From Anaerolineae bacterium (GTDB taxonomy: Bacteria > Chloroflexota > Anaerolineae > Aggregatilineales > Aggregatilineaceae), in the NCBI GenBank assembly GCA_027494015.1, contig JAOSJP010000010.1:1-39220 (forward strand): a DNA stretch of 39,220 nucleotides, read 5' to 3'. The notes under the pieces are model-generated. The model was not told the DNA's origin and searched no databases. It saw nothing but the letters and a program-made list of their open reading frames with translations. This document shows, piece after piece, positions 21,920-29,900 of this stretch. Within the stretch, counting starts at the first letter, position 1; every line of letters starts with the position of its first letter. Made by a program: the position numbers and the translations under genes.

Positions 21920-22591
21920 TCAGCGCTCGCGCGGCGGCAGCGTTATGCGCGGCAGGGTATCATCATCAGCCGTGGCGCCCACCGCGCGCATGGACTGTGT
22001 TCTCTGCTGGCTGGCGAGGGACTCCAGCCAGCCGGGCAGCAGGCACCAGTAGCCGGGGCCTTCTGTGTGGGGCTGTGGCCGGAAAGGCAGCGGGCGCACC
22101 TGCAGGACAGAGAGGTCCGTCTGGCGTCCGTTGACGGACTGGCGGTAGTAGTACAGGCGGAAGACATGCGCGCCATCAGTGGCGGCGAAGGCGGGTTCCT
22201 GGCCCTGGTTGCGCACGTAAGCGCCGGGACTGATGATCAGGGCCACGTCCAGGTAGGCGGCGTCCAGGGCGAGAGTCTCTGTCGGGAAGATGAAGCAGGT
22301 CGCGCGATCGTCGCGCGTCAGGTCGAGCCGCGAGCGGTAGACCGGCAGCACGCGCCCGCGTCGCACGAGGGGGAGGTAGCGGCTGGGGAACGACCCAGGG
22401 ACGAGGGCGACATCGGTGCTCTCTGGCTTGCGCCATTCGCGGGCCTTGTGATAACCCCCGGTGCCGGCCTCGATGACCTGGTAGATGCGCCCTTCTGCCC
22501 AGAACAACGTCCCTACCGGCAGGCGCGCCGTATCTACTTCTGGGAGATTCTCCAGATACTTCAAGGTCGCCGGGTCCACTACGTCGCCCAC
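21920..22591 (-). CDS. hypothetical protein, no recognised family
   Basis: A 223-residue protein read from a GTG at 22591; another GTG at 22579 is possible, and neither has a clean ribosome site. It has no signal peptide, membrane segment or known motif. Visible features are an Arg/Tyr-rich middle (SRYLPLVRRGRVLPVYRSR), a FIFPTETLALDAAYLDVALI stretch that looks beta/alpha, and a Pro-rich tail. High third-position GC along the frame supports real coding. It stands alone between the tandem array and a mobile hairpin, with a promoter that overlaps a palindrome. Confidence 0.6.
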   Translation of the reverse strand: MGDVVDPATLKYLENLPEVDTARLPVGTLFWAEGRIYQVIEAGTGGYHKAREWRKPESTDVALVPGSFPSRYLPLVRRGRVLPVYRSRLDLTRDDRATCFIFPTETLALDAAYLDVALIISPGAYVRNQGQEPAFAATDGAHVFRLYYYRQSVNGRQTDLSVLQVRPLPFRPQPHTEGPGYWCLLPGWLESLASQQRTQSMRAVGATADDDTLPRITLPPRER

Positions 22592-22619
22592 CCCTAAACT
22601 TGATCAAAGCGCCGCGTGA

Positions 22620-22648
22620 CGTATACCATATGGTACAACCTGTTTTAA
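22620..22648 (-). promoter_or_regulatory. promoter with overlapping 12-bp palindrome (possible operator)
   Basis: On the minus strand: TTAAAA (22643-22648), a 17-bp spacer and TATACG (22620-22625). The perfect palindrome TACCATATGGTA (22624-22635) overlaps the -10 and spacer, the usual position for a repressor site. Confidence 0.4.
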
Positions 22649-22674
22649 CCGTTTTCGTTGCGCATGGCAATTCC

Positions 22675-22868
22675 GGGTGCGTGCAAAGGTTTTCAGCGAC
22701 TTGTTTGACGTGGGGGTATTGACCTCACCCCCAGCCTCGCGGCGCTCGGCTTGTCCCCTCTCCGTTGACGGAGAGGGGGCGGCGAGGCGCGCCAGCGCCG
22801 AGCGGGGGTGAGGTAAATCCAGGGCGCAGCAGAGCAGCGCCCCTACCTGACAGGTTTTGCACGCACCC
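22675..22868. mobile_element. MITE-like hairpin element, copy D (194 bp) with target duplication
   Basis: Same length and layout as the copy at 6578. The termini GGGTGCGTGCAAA and TTTGCACGCACCC are perfect 13-bp inverted repeats. The core (22719-22816) has the outer and inner stems, and GGGCGC/GCGCCC follows. The element is flanked by identical GCAATTCC (22667-22674 and 22869-22876), extendable by GG, a direct repeat expected from insertion of a mobile element. It lies between divergent genes. Confidence 0.85.
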
Positions 22869-22913
22869 GCAATTCCGGTGGCTGAGCGCTAAGCGGGCAG
22901 CGAGTCATGTTGT

Positions 22914-22919
22914 TATGAT
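22914..22919 (+). promoter_or_regulatory. candidate -10 box for the G5/propeller lipoprotein operon
   Basis: TATGAT, ending 13 nt before the chosen ATG. If used, the leader would be very short. No -35 is convincing. Confidence 0.3.
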
Positions 22920-22932
22920 TGGGGTTGGGCGA

Positions 22933-24564
22933 ATGCGTAGACTCCGTTGGATAGTGTTCTGGCTGGCCCTTCTCGGCGTGCTGGTAGCGTGCGAGGACTC
23001 TGGCTCCATCGGCCAGGGCGACCTGACGATCACGGTGGATGTGGACGGCGAGCGCCTGGTTTACCGCTTTGACCGGGCGGTCTCGGTGGGGCAGTTCCTC
23101 AGCGAGATCGGCGTGACGCTGGGCGAATTCGATGAGGTCAACCCGCTGCTGCAAACGCAGGTGCGCGACGGCATGACCATCACCGTGACGCGCGTTGTGC
23201 AGCGCCAGGAGTGCGAGAACAGCGACATTCCACCGGGCACCGAGCGCCAGTTCACACAGAGCCTGCCGCCCGGCGAGGAGCGCATCGCCCAGACCGGCGA
23301 GAATGGCGTCGTGCAGGTGTGCTACCGCATCACCCAGAAGGACGGCGTGCAGACCAGCCGCGTTGAGGTGAGCCGCATCGTGATCAAAGAGCCGCGCAAC
23401 GAGATCGTTTACGTGGGCAGCCAGCCGCCGGAGACGCTGGTGCCCATTGACGGCGTGATCTCGTTCATCTCCGGCGGGCAGGCCTGGATCATCGAGGGCA
23501 ACACCGCCAACCTCAACCCGCTCACGCAGGAGGGCACCCTCGATGGGCGTGTGTTTGATCTATCGGCGGATGGGCGGCGGCTGCTCTACACGCGGCGCAC
23601 GGCGGACACGACCGATCCCGAATTCGCCAACGAGCTGTGGGCGATTCTGGACACGACCGCGCCGTTCCCGCGCGCGGTGCAGCTTGCCCCCTCCGACGTG
23701 CGCTACGCCCAGTGGGTGTCCGGCGGGCGCGGCGCGGCGTTCAGCTACTCGACGGCCAGCCCCTCGGCGGAGGGCGCGGGCTGGCGGGCCTATAACGATC
23801 TGTTCCTGATGCAGATTGACCCGGCAACCGGGGTGGCGCTGGCCGAGGGCTTCAAGGAGATCGTCTCGGCCAATGCCCTGGGCATCTATGCCTACTGGGG
23901 ACGGCGCTTCGCCTGGTCACCGGACGGGACGCAGGTGGCCTGGGCCAACGCAGACAGCGTGGGCGTAGTCAACCTCGAAACCGGCGAGTTCGAGACGCTG
24001 CTGACCTTCCCGGAGTACAGGCCGCTGCTGGAACGGTTCAGCGGCGCGTCGGTGTGGATTCCCACGATCTCGTGGTCGGAGGACGGCTATCTGGCGACGA
24101 CGGCGCACGGGCCGCCCTACGCCGACGAAGCGCCGCAGGACAGCATCATCTTTGACGTGGCCGTGATCAACCCGGAGATGGGGCTGGAGATCAACCCCTT
24201 CCTGGAACGGGGCGGCATCTGGGCCAGCCCGACTTATTCGCCAGTGGCACAGGCGGCAGGTGGCGCGCCGGAGTATTCCCTGGCCTATTTCAAGGCGCGC
24301 GAGCCGCTCAACAGCCCTGGCGCGCAGTACGATCTGGTGGTGGCCGACCGCGACGGGAGCAACGCGCGCATCATCTTCCCTGGCGGTGAGCGGCCCGGCC
24401 TGCGCCCTGACCCGGAGGATGGCATCGCCTGGAGTCCTTCCGCGCGGCAGATCGCGCTGATCCACCAGGGCAACCTGTGGGTGATTGACGTGAAGACGGG
24501 GCAGGCGCACCAGATCACGAGCGACGGGCAGGCGTCGCGCCCGCGATGGTCCGGGGTGCGATGA
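22933..24564 (+). CDS. lipoprotein with ubiquitin-like/G5 domains and TolB-like beta-propeller
   Basis: A protein of about 543 residues from the ATG at 22933; upstream in-frame sequence runs through the hairpin element and is not coding. The N-terminus is a lipoprotein signal (RWIVFWLALLGVLVAC), so the protein is exported and membrane-anchored. Next is a DUF348-like domain (about 30-80: LTITVDVDGERLVYRF..., VSVGQFLSEIGV), then a G5-type domain (about 80-160). Residues about 165-540 form a beta-propeller of the TolB/WD40-like kind (LSADGRRLLYTRR, FAWSPDGTQVAWA, GIAWSPSARQIALI, ASRPRW at the end). Its stop overlaps the next start as ATGA, so the two are translationally coupled. It probably binds cell-wall or envelope polysaccharide; this is inferred from the domains and the partner gene. 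Confidence 0.85.
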   Translation: MRRLRWIVFWLALLGVLVACEDSGSIGQGDLTITVDVDGERLVYRFDRAVSVGQFLSEIGVTLGEFDEVNPLLQTQVRDGMTITVTRVVQRQECENSDIPPGTERQFTQSLPPGEERIAQTGENGVVQVCYRITQKDGVQTSRVEVSRIVIKEPRNEIVYVGSQPPETLVPIDGVISFISGGQAWIIEGNTANLNPLTQEGTLDGRVFDLSADGRRLLYTRRTADTTDPEFANELWAILDTTAPFPRAVQLAPSDVRYAQWVSGGRGAAFSYSTASPSAEGAGWRAYNDLFLMQIDPATGVALAEGFKEIVSANALGIYAYWGRRFAWSPDGTQVAWANADSVGVVNLETGEFETLLTFPEYRPLLERFSGASVWIPTISWSEDGYLATTAHGPPYADEAPQDSIIFDVAVINPEMGLEINPFLERGGIWASPTYSPVAQAAGGAPEYSLAYFKAREPLNSPGAQYDLVVADRDGSNARIIFPGGERPGLRPDPEDGIAWSPSARQIALIHQGNLWVIDVKTGQAHQITSDGQASRPRWSGVR

Positions 24565-27500
24565 GGGCGCGCTGGCTCGTCTTCTGGGCGTGTCTGATCC
24601 TGATCGCGGGGAGCGCCGTCGGCGCGTGGGCGGCGTTGCAGGCGCGCGCGGAAGACGTGCGCGGCTGGGAGCAGGCAACCGAAACGCTCGACCTGCCGTA
24701 CCGCCTGCCGCTGGCCGGGGTCAACGTCGAATTGACGCAGGTTGCGCCCGACGACCTTGCCCGCGAGCTGGAGCGCATTGCTGACGCCGGGTTCACCTGG
24801 GTGCGCCAGCCGTTCCTGTGGGCGAGCATCGAGCCGGAGCCGGGCGTTTTCGCCTGGGACGCCTACGACGCGATTGTGGAAGCGGTCGCTGCGCGCGAGG
24901 GGCTGGCGCTGGTCGCCGTGCTGGACGGCACGCCGCCCTGGGCGCGCCACGAGCTGGCCCCCGATCACCCGTATGCGCCGCCCGCCAGCGTGACCGCCTA
25001 CGGGGAGTTCGCCGGGGTGGTCGCCGCGCGCTACGCCGACCAGATCGCCTACTACCAGCTATGGGACGAGCCGAACATCACCTCGCACTGGGGCGGGCTG
25101 GACCCGCGCCCGGCGCATTACGTCGCCATGCTGCGCGAGGCGTACACGGCCATCCACGCGGCGGACGCGACGGCGAGCGTCATCGCGGCGGCGCTGGCTC
25201 CCACGGTGGAGCGGGGGCCGCATAACCTGAGCGATGTGCTCTACCTGCGCGCGATCTACGACCTGGGCGGGCGCGATTTCTTCGACGCGGCTGCCGGGAA
25301 GCCGTATGGGTTCAGCACCGGGCCGGACGACCGGCGTGTGGACGAGGACGTGCTCAACTTCTCGCGCCTGATTCTGCTGCGCGAGGAGATGGTGCGGCGT
25401 GGCGACGGCGACAAGCCGCTGTGGGGCAGCAACTTCGGCTGGAACGCGCTGCCCGACGACTGGCGCGGCCCGCCGTCCATCTGGGGCAGTGTCACCGTTG
25501 CGGAGCAGGGGCGCTACACGCGGGACGCCTACGAGCGCGCCCGGCGCGAGTGGCCCTGGGTTGGCGGGCTGATCCTGCAGCACTGGGAGCCGGACGCCCC
25601 TGCGGACGACCCGATTCAGGGTTTTGCCGTTGCGCCGCGCGTCGCCGACTGGCTGGCGGATGGACTGCGCCTGCGCGACGACGCGCTGATCCCCGGCCAG
25701 CACCCGGCGCAGAACGCGCACACGGTCTACTCGGAGAACTGGCGCTTCAGCGATCTGGGCGCAGATGCCGAGCTTCCCGCGGGGGCTGATGCCAGTGGGG
25801 TGGAGAACCGGATCACGGTGCAGCTCGAAGGGACGGATTTCGCCATCGCCCTGCGCCGCGACGACTATCTGGCCTACCTGATCGTGACGGTGGACGGGCA
25901 TCCGGCCAACGCCTTGCCGCGCAACCGGCAGGGCGAGGCGTTCATCGTGCTCACCTCGCCGGAGCGGACGCCGGAGCTAAGCCTGATCCGCGTGGCGGAG
26001 GGGCTGGCCGAGGGGCCGCATACGGTCGAGATCGTGCAGCGGCCCGCCCAGGGCGACGACCGCTGGCCCATCGCCGGGTTCGCGGTGGGCGTCGCGCCGG
26101 ACACAGCGGCCACTGCGCGGGCGCTGTGGGCGTGCGGAGTCGTCGGCGGGCTGGCGCTGCTGGGGCTGGCGCTCGCGGCATGGCGCTTGCCCTGGGGCCA
26201 GCTCGCCGTGCCCGCGCCGCAGACCTTCCGGCGCTTCCTGGAATGGCTGCTGAGTCTGTTCGTCTCGTTTGTGCTGCTGCTGGGCACGCTGGTCACGTGG
26301 GGCGAGGCGCTGCCCGCCCTGCTGCGCCGCGATCAACCGGCGCTGGCGATAACCATGCTCACGGCGGGGATCGCCGCGCTCTCACCGGCGTTTGTGATCA
26401 CGCTGGCGTCGCTGGCTGTGCTCTTCGTGCTGGTCTACAACCGTCCCCTGCTCGGCCTGCTGCTGATCATCTTCTGGTCGGCGTTCTTCCTCTCCACGCT
26501 CGATCTGCTCTTCAGCGCTTTCACCACGGTCGAGGTGTACCTGGCGCTGACCGTCGCCGCGCTGCTGGCGCGGGGAGTGGTGGACTGGGCGCGACGCCGC
26601 CGGCGGGCGGAGCCTGGGCGCGTTGTCTTCCGGCTGACGCGGCTGGACTGGCTGGCGCTGGCCTTCGCCGCGCTGGGCGTCGTCTCGCTAAGCTGGGCGG
26701 AGTTCCCGGCCCCTGCCGTGCGCCAACTGCGCGTGGTGGTGCTGGAGCCGGCACTGTTTTACTTCCTGATCCGCTGGCTGCACCTGTCGCGGCGCGACCT
26801 GCTGTGGCTGGGCGATGCGCTGCTCTTCACGGGCGGGGTCATCGCCGTCGTGGGGCTGTACCTGTACGCGACGGGCGAGTCAGTGGTGGAGGCCGAGGAC
26901 GGCGCGCGGCGGTTGATCAGCGTCTACGGATCGCCCAACGGCGTGGGCATGTATCTGGGGCGCTGTTTGCCCTTCGCGCTGGCTTATGCGCTGGTCGCGC
27001 CGCGCGGCTCGTGGCGTTGGCTCTATGGGGCGCTGGGCGGCGCGGTGATGCTGCTGGCCGTGCTGCTCAGCCAGAGCCGGGGCGCGATTCTGCTCGGCCT
27101 GCCGGCGGCGCTGATCGTCACGCTGGTGTTCTGGCGCGGGCGGCGCTCGCTGGCCCCGGTGATCGGCGCGGCGCTGTCCCTGCTGGTCGCGCTGGTGCCA
27201 CTGACGCTGCTGCTGCCGCGCCTGGGCGATCTGCTGGGCAGCACGGCGACCTTCCGGCGGCATCTGTGGTACAGCGCCTGGCAGCTCATCCGCGAGCGAC
27301 CGCTGACCGGCGCGGGCCTCGACCAGTTCCTGTACTGGTACCGCAGCCGCTACCTGCTGCCCGAAGCGTGGGAGGAGCCGAACCTCGCCATCCCGCACAA
27401 CCTGGTGCTCAACCACTGGGTGAGCCTGGGCCTCCTCGGCGTGCTCATCATGCTGGCCTTCCAGGTCGTGTTCTGGCGGGGGCTGTGGCGGCTGCGCGGG

Positions 27501-27725
27501 CGGGTGGCGGGGGCCGACCCCGCCGCGTTCGCGCTGGTGCTGGGATTGGCCGGCAGCATGGCTGATTTCCTGGCGCACGGGCTGGTAGATGTGGGCTACT
27601 TCGCCATCAACCTGGCGTTCGTGTTCTTCCTGTCGCTGGCGATGCTGGGCCGGCTGGAGGACACAGCCCCCGGCGCTGACAGGGGAGGGCAGCCTATGGC
27701 ACCGGATAGAGGGGCGTCTGCCTGA
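24561..27725 (+). CDS. fusion of glycoside-hydrolase-like domain and O-antigen ligase/polymerase
   Basis: About 1054 residues, starting at the ATG that overlaps the preceding stop. After an N-terminal membrane anchor (about 5-28) comes an extracytoplasmic TIM-barrel-like glycosidase domain (about 45-370): FTWVRQPFLWASIEPEPG, then LWDEPN with the expected acid/base Glu170. Where retaining clan A enzymes have the nucleophile Glu (W.TEFGW) this protein has GSNFGW, Asn291. A beta-sandwich segment follows (about 380-510). From about 520 to 1030 are a dozen or more membrane helices with O-antigen ligase/polymerase (Wzy_C/WaaL-like) hallmarks: SPNGVGMYLG, LLSQSRGAIL, RPLTGAGLDQF and IPHNLVLNHW with the likely functional His. 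It probably acts outside the membrane on lipid-linked polysaccharide. Its 3' end overlaps the convergent isomerase gene by 32 bp. Confidence 0.87.
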   Translation: MRARWLVFWACLILIAGSAVGAWAALQARAEDVRGWEQATETLDLPYRLPLAGVNVELTQVAPDDLARELERIADAGFTWVRQPFLWASIEPEPGVFAWDAYDAIVEAVAAREGLALVAVLDGTPPWARHELAPDHPYAPPASVTAYGEFAGVVAARYADQIAYYQLWDEPNITSHWGGLDPRPAHYVAMLREAYTAIHAADATASVIAAALAPTVERGPHNLSDVLYLRAIYDLGGRDFFDAAAGKPYGFSTGPDDRRVDEDVLNFSRLILLREEMVRRGDGDKPLWGSNFGWNALPDDWRGPPSIWGSVTVAEQGRYTRDAYERARREWPWVGGLILQHWEPDAPADDPIQGFAVAPRVADWLADGLRLRDDALIPGQHPAQNAHTVYSENWRFSDLGADAELPAGADASGVENRITVQLEGTDFAIALRRDDYLAYLIVTVDGHPANALPRNRQGEAFIVLTSPERTPELSLIRVAEGLAEGPHTVEIVQRPAQGDDRWPIAGFAVGVAPDTAATARALWACGVVGGLALLGLALAAWRLPWGQLAVPAPQTFRRFLEWLLSLFVSFVLLLGTLVTWGEALPALLRRDQPALAITMLTAGIAALSPAFVITLASLAVLFVLVYNRPLLGLLLIIFWSAFFLSTLDLLFSAFTTVEVYLALTVAALLARGVVDWARRRRRAEPGRVVFRLTRLDWLALAFAALGVVSLSWAEFPAPAVRQLRVVVLEPALFYFLIRWLHLSRRDLLWLGDALLFTGGVIAVVGLYLYATGESVVEAEDGARRLISVYGSPNGVGMYLGRCLPFALAYALVAPRGSWRWLYGALGGAVMLLAVLLSQSRGAILLGLPAALIVTLVFWRGRRSLAPVIGAALSLLVALVPLTLLLPRLGDLLGSTATFRRHLWYSAWQLIRERPLTGAGLDQFLYWYRSRYLLPEAWEEPNLAIPHNLVLNHWVSLGLLGVLIMLAFQVVFWRGLWRLRGRVAGADPAAFALVLGLAGSMADFLAHGLVDVGYFAINLAFVFFLSLAMLGRLEDTAPGADRGGQPMAPDRGASA

Positions 27726-28737
27726 GCGCGGCGATGTCGGCGGCTCCAGCGGCGAACATCGCCACGCGAAGCTGCGTGGCAATTTCCCAGATCAGCTTGT
27801 TCACCGCATCTACAGACTGCGCGGCTGCCTTCAGGAACGGCCCGGCCATGCCCCCAGCTGCCGCGCCCAGGGCGATGCACTTGGCGAGGTCCACGCCGTC
27901 GCGCAGGCCGCCGCTGGCAAAGACCGGCAAGTCGGGGGCCGCTTCGCGCACGTGGCGCAGACTGTCCGCCGTAGGGATGCCCCAGTCGGCGAAGGCACGG
28001 GCGACGTTGGCGTGCTGAGCCGTTGGCGCGCGGTGATATTCCACCTCCGACCACGATGTGCCGCCGGAGCCAGCCACATCAATGGCGGCCACGCCCGCGC
28101 CGGCTAGTTGGCGGGCCGCTTGCGGCGAGAATCCCCAGCCCACCTCCTTGGCGACGACCGGCACTTCCAGCCCCCGGCAGATAGTCTCCACCCGCGCCAG
28201 CAGCCCGCTGAAGCGGCTGTCGCCCTCCGGCTGGACGGCTTCCTGCAGCGCGTTGAAGTGCAGGATCAGCGCGTCCGCCCCCACCATGTCCACCGCGCGC
28301 TGGCACTGCTCAAGGCCGTAGCCGTAGTTAAGCTGCACCGCCCCCAGATTGGCGAAGAGCAGGATGTTCGGCGCCACCCGCCGCACGTCGTAGGTGGGCG
28401 CCAGCGCCGGGTCTTCGAGCGCCGCGCGCAACGACCCCAGCCCCAGCGCAATGCCGGCGCTCTTGGCGGCCTCGGCCAGCGTCAGGTTGATCTGCCGGGC
28501 GCGCTCGGTGCCGCCGGTCATCGAGGAGATGAGCAGCGGGCTGCTCAGCGACTTGCCGAAGACAACCGTGCGCGTGTCAACAGCGTCCAGGTTCAACTCC
28601 GGCAGCGCCTGGTGCATGAAGCGCAGCCGTTCCAGCCCGGTCGTCACGCGCGGAAACTGCACGTTTTCGTCGAGATTGATGCGGATGTGGTCGTCTTTGC
28701 GCCGCTCGGTGAGCGCAGCGCGCGTAACTTTGCTCAT
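27694..28737 (-). CDS. fni: type 2 isopentenyl-diphosphate delta-isomerase
   Basis: A 347-residue FMN-dependent enzyme that interconverts IPP and DMAPP for isoprenoid synthesis. The start is MSKVTRAALTERRKDDHIRI, with the family's N-terminal RK.DHI signature and AAGGA 10 nt upstream; the longer upstream frame is rejected. Other family blocks are SSPLLISSMTGG, GIALGLGSLRA, VVAKEVGWGFS, AIDVAGSGGTSWSEVE and FASGGLRDGVDLAKCIALGA, the last two holding flavin-phosphate glycines. Length is normal. It is unrelated in sequence to the type 1 (Nudix) isomerase. Its 3' end overlaps the convergent O-antigen-ligase fusion gene. No other isoprenoid genes are adjacent. Confidence 0.95.
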   Translation of the reverse strand: MSKVTRAALTERRKDDHIRINLDENVQFPRVTTGLERLRFMHQALPELNLDAVDTRTVVFGKSLSSPLLISSMTGGTERARQINLTLAEAAKSAGIALGLGSLRAALEDPALAPTYDVRRVAPNILLFANLGAVQLNYGYGLEQCQRAVDMVGADALILHFNALQEAVQPEGDSRFSGLLARVETICRGLEVPVVAKEVGWGFSPQAARQLAGAGVAAIDVAGSGGTSWSEVEYHRAPTAQHANVARAFADWGIPTADSLRHVREAAPDLPVFASGGLRDGVDLAKCIALGAAAGGMAGPFLKAAAQSVDAVNKLIWEIATQLRVAMFAAGAADIAALRQTPLYPVP

Positions 28738-28812
28738 GGGGTGGTGTTCCTTAGTCTTGTACACAGTCTGGACAGCCGTCGCGGGACCGTGTAGACTCTG
28801 CGCCTGGAACAG

Positions 28813-28856
28813 AGTATACCAATGCCCTGTTCGGCACGGCACACATGGTGTAGAAT
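28813..28856. promoter_or_regulatory. divergent promoter region between the isomerase gene and acpP
   Basis: TAGAAT (28851-28856, plus strand) is a candidate -10 for acpP. TATACT on the minus strand (28813-28818) is a candidate -10 for the isomerase. The -35 elements are weak for both. Confidence 0.4.
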
Positions 28857-28921
28857 ACGTGCGAGCACTGCTGAGCACCTGGACTTGCCAAGACAAGCCA
28901 CATATCTAGGAGGCAATAGAC

Positions 28922-29161
28922 ATGGCTACGACTCAGGAGCGCGTGACCGACATTATCGTCGAACTGCTGGGGGTGGATCGCGAGAAGGTCACGCTTGACG
29001 CCAGTTTCCGTGAAGACCTGGAGGCCGACTCGCTCGACCTCGTTGAACTGATCATGGCCTTCGAAGACGAGTTCGGCGGCGAGATTTCCGATGAAGAAGC
29101 GCAGAGCATCGCCACCGTCGGCGACGCCGTGAAGTACATCTCCGAGAAGATGGGCGGCTAG
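28922..29161 (+). CDS. acpP: acyl carrier protein
   Basis: A 79-residue acidic four-helix carrier. The phosphopantetheine attachment serine is S37 in [10 protein letters not shown], the canonical motif. ILE-type helix II ([18 protein letters not shown]) and helix IV ([10 protein letters not shown]) follow. AGGAGG stands 8 nt before the ATG. It is a single gene with its own promoter region and terminator. No fatty-acid synthesis genes flank it, which is unusual because acpP commonly sits with fabD/fabG/fabF. Confidence 0.96.
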   Translation: MATTQERVTDIIVELLGVDREKVTLDASFREDLEADSLDLVELIMAFEDEFGGEISDEEAQSIATVGDAVKYISEKMGG

Positions 29162-29198
29162 CTCCCCGGCTCGCATATCCAACCAGGCAGGACCTTCA

Positions 29199-29228
29199 GG
29201 CGATTGACTTCTGTCAACCGCCCTTTTT
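29199..29228 (+). terminator. intrinsic terminator of acpP
   Basis: GGCGATTGAC pairs with GTCAACCGCC (one A-C mismatch) across a TTCT loop, followed by C and five Ts. It overlaps the last codons of the convergent membrane-protein gene. Confidence 0.8.
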
Positions 29229-29900
29229 GTTTGCCGGGCCGGGGCGTTCCGCCCGGCGCAGCAAGCTCAGCCCCAGCAGCGCGACCAGGGCGCTGAAGGC
29301 CGTGTAGCCCACGGCCCCCGCGCCGACGCTCACGGCGATCTCGAAGTTGTCCAACAGGGTGTGCGCGCGCGCCAGTCCCCACCAGCCCGCGCCAATCCCC
29401 AGCACCAGCGCTACCGCAACGAGCAACCCTTGCCAGCGGTGCGCCAGCTTCTCAGCCAGGATAGCTGCCATCACTCCACCCACGCCGAGCACGGCGAGCA
29501 GCATCATCTGCCGGAAGTTCGGGTCGCTGGCAGCGCTGCCGAAGAACTCGCGCGGTGGCAGGAAGCGCAGCGCGATCAGCAGGGCGGCGGCCCGCAGGAG
29601 CCAGCGCGCGCGCGCATCGCCAGGCCCATTGGCGAGCAGCGCCAGCACCGCGATCAGCGCAAGCTGCGGCGCGCGCAGCAGGAAGCTGGTCAGCAGCGCC
29701 GGAGAACTCGCCCGTACCGCCGGGTGCAGGCTCGTCCACTCGGCCAGGTCAAAGGCGTTCAGAGTGAAGGCCGCCGTGCTATGCGTGTACCAGGGCGCGT
29801 AGGTGCAGGCCAGCGCCAGCGCCAGCCCGATCCCCCCCGTCAGCCCGATCCACGTGCGCCGCACGGCTCCTGTCTTCCCTGCTGTCTGCTCAGCGCTCAT
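29214..29900 (-). CDS. hypothetical multi-pass membrane protein
   Basis: A protein of about 228 residues. I start at MSAEQTAGK (29900), overlapping the stop of the AAA+ chelatase-like gene by 11 bp; the longer upstream frame is out-of-frame reading of that gene. Five or six hydrophobic helices are visible (for example IGLALALACTYAPW, LIAVLALLANG, MMLLAVLGVGGVMAAILA, LLVAVALVLGIGAGWWGL, VGYTAFSALVALLGLSLL). There is no known motif and it ends in a short basic tail. The overlap suggests co-translation with the AAA+ protein, so a functional link is plausible but unproven. Confidence 0.7.
   Translation of the reverse strand: MSAEQTAGKTGAVRRTWIGLTGGIGLALALACTYAPWYTHSTAAFTLNAFDLAEWTSLHPAVRASSPALLTSFLLRAPQLALIAVLALLANGPGDARARWLLRAAALLIALRFLPPREFFGSAASDPNFRQMMLLAVLGVGGVMAAILAEKLAHRWQGLLVAVALVLGIGAGWWGLARAHTLLDNFEIAVSVGAGAVGYTAFSALVALLGLSLLRRAERPGPANKKGG

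Noticed and set aside
21412..22052. Three 61-74-residue open frames with the same N-terminus, one per tandem unit
   Set aside because: They read through the palindromic core, lack ribosome sites and arise from the repeat itself.
28738..28896. 53-residue N-terminal extension of the IPP isomerase
   Set aside because: It covers the divergent promoter region and is not part of the family; the family N-terminus begins at MSKVTRAAL.
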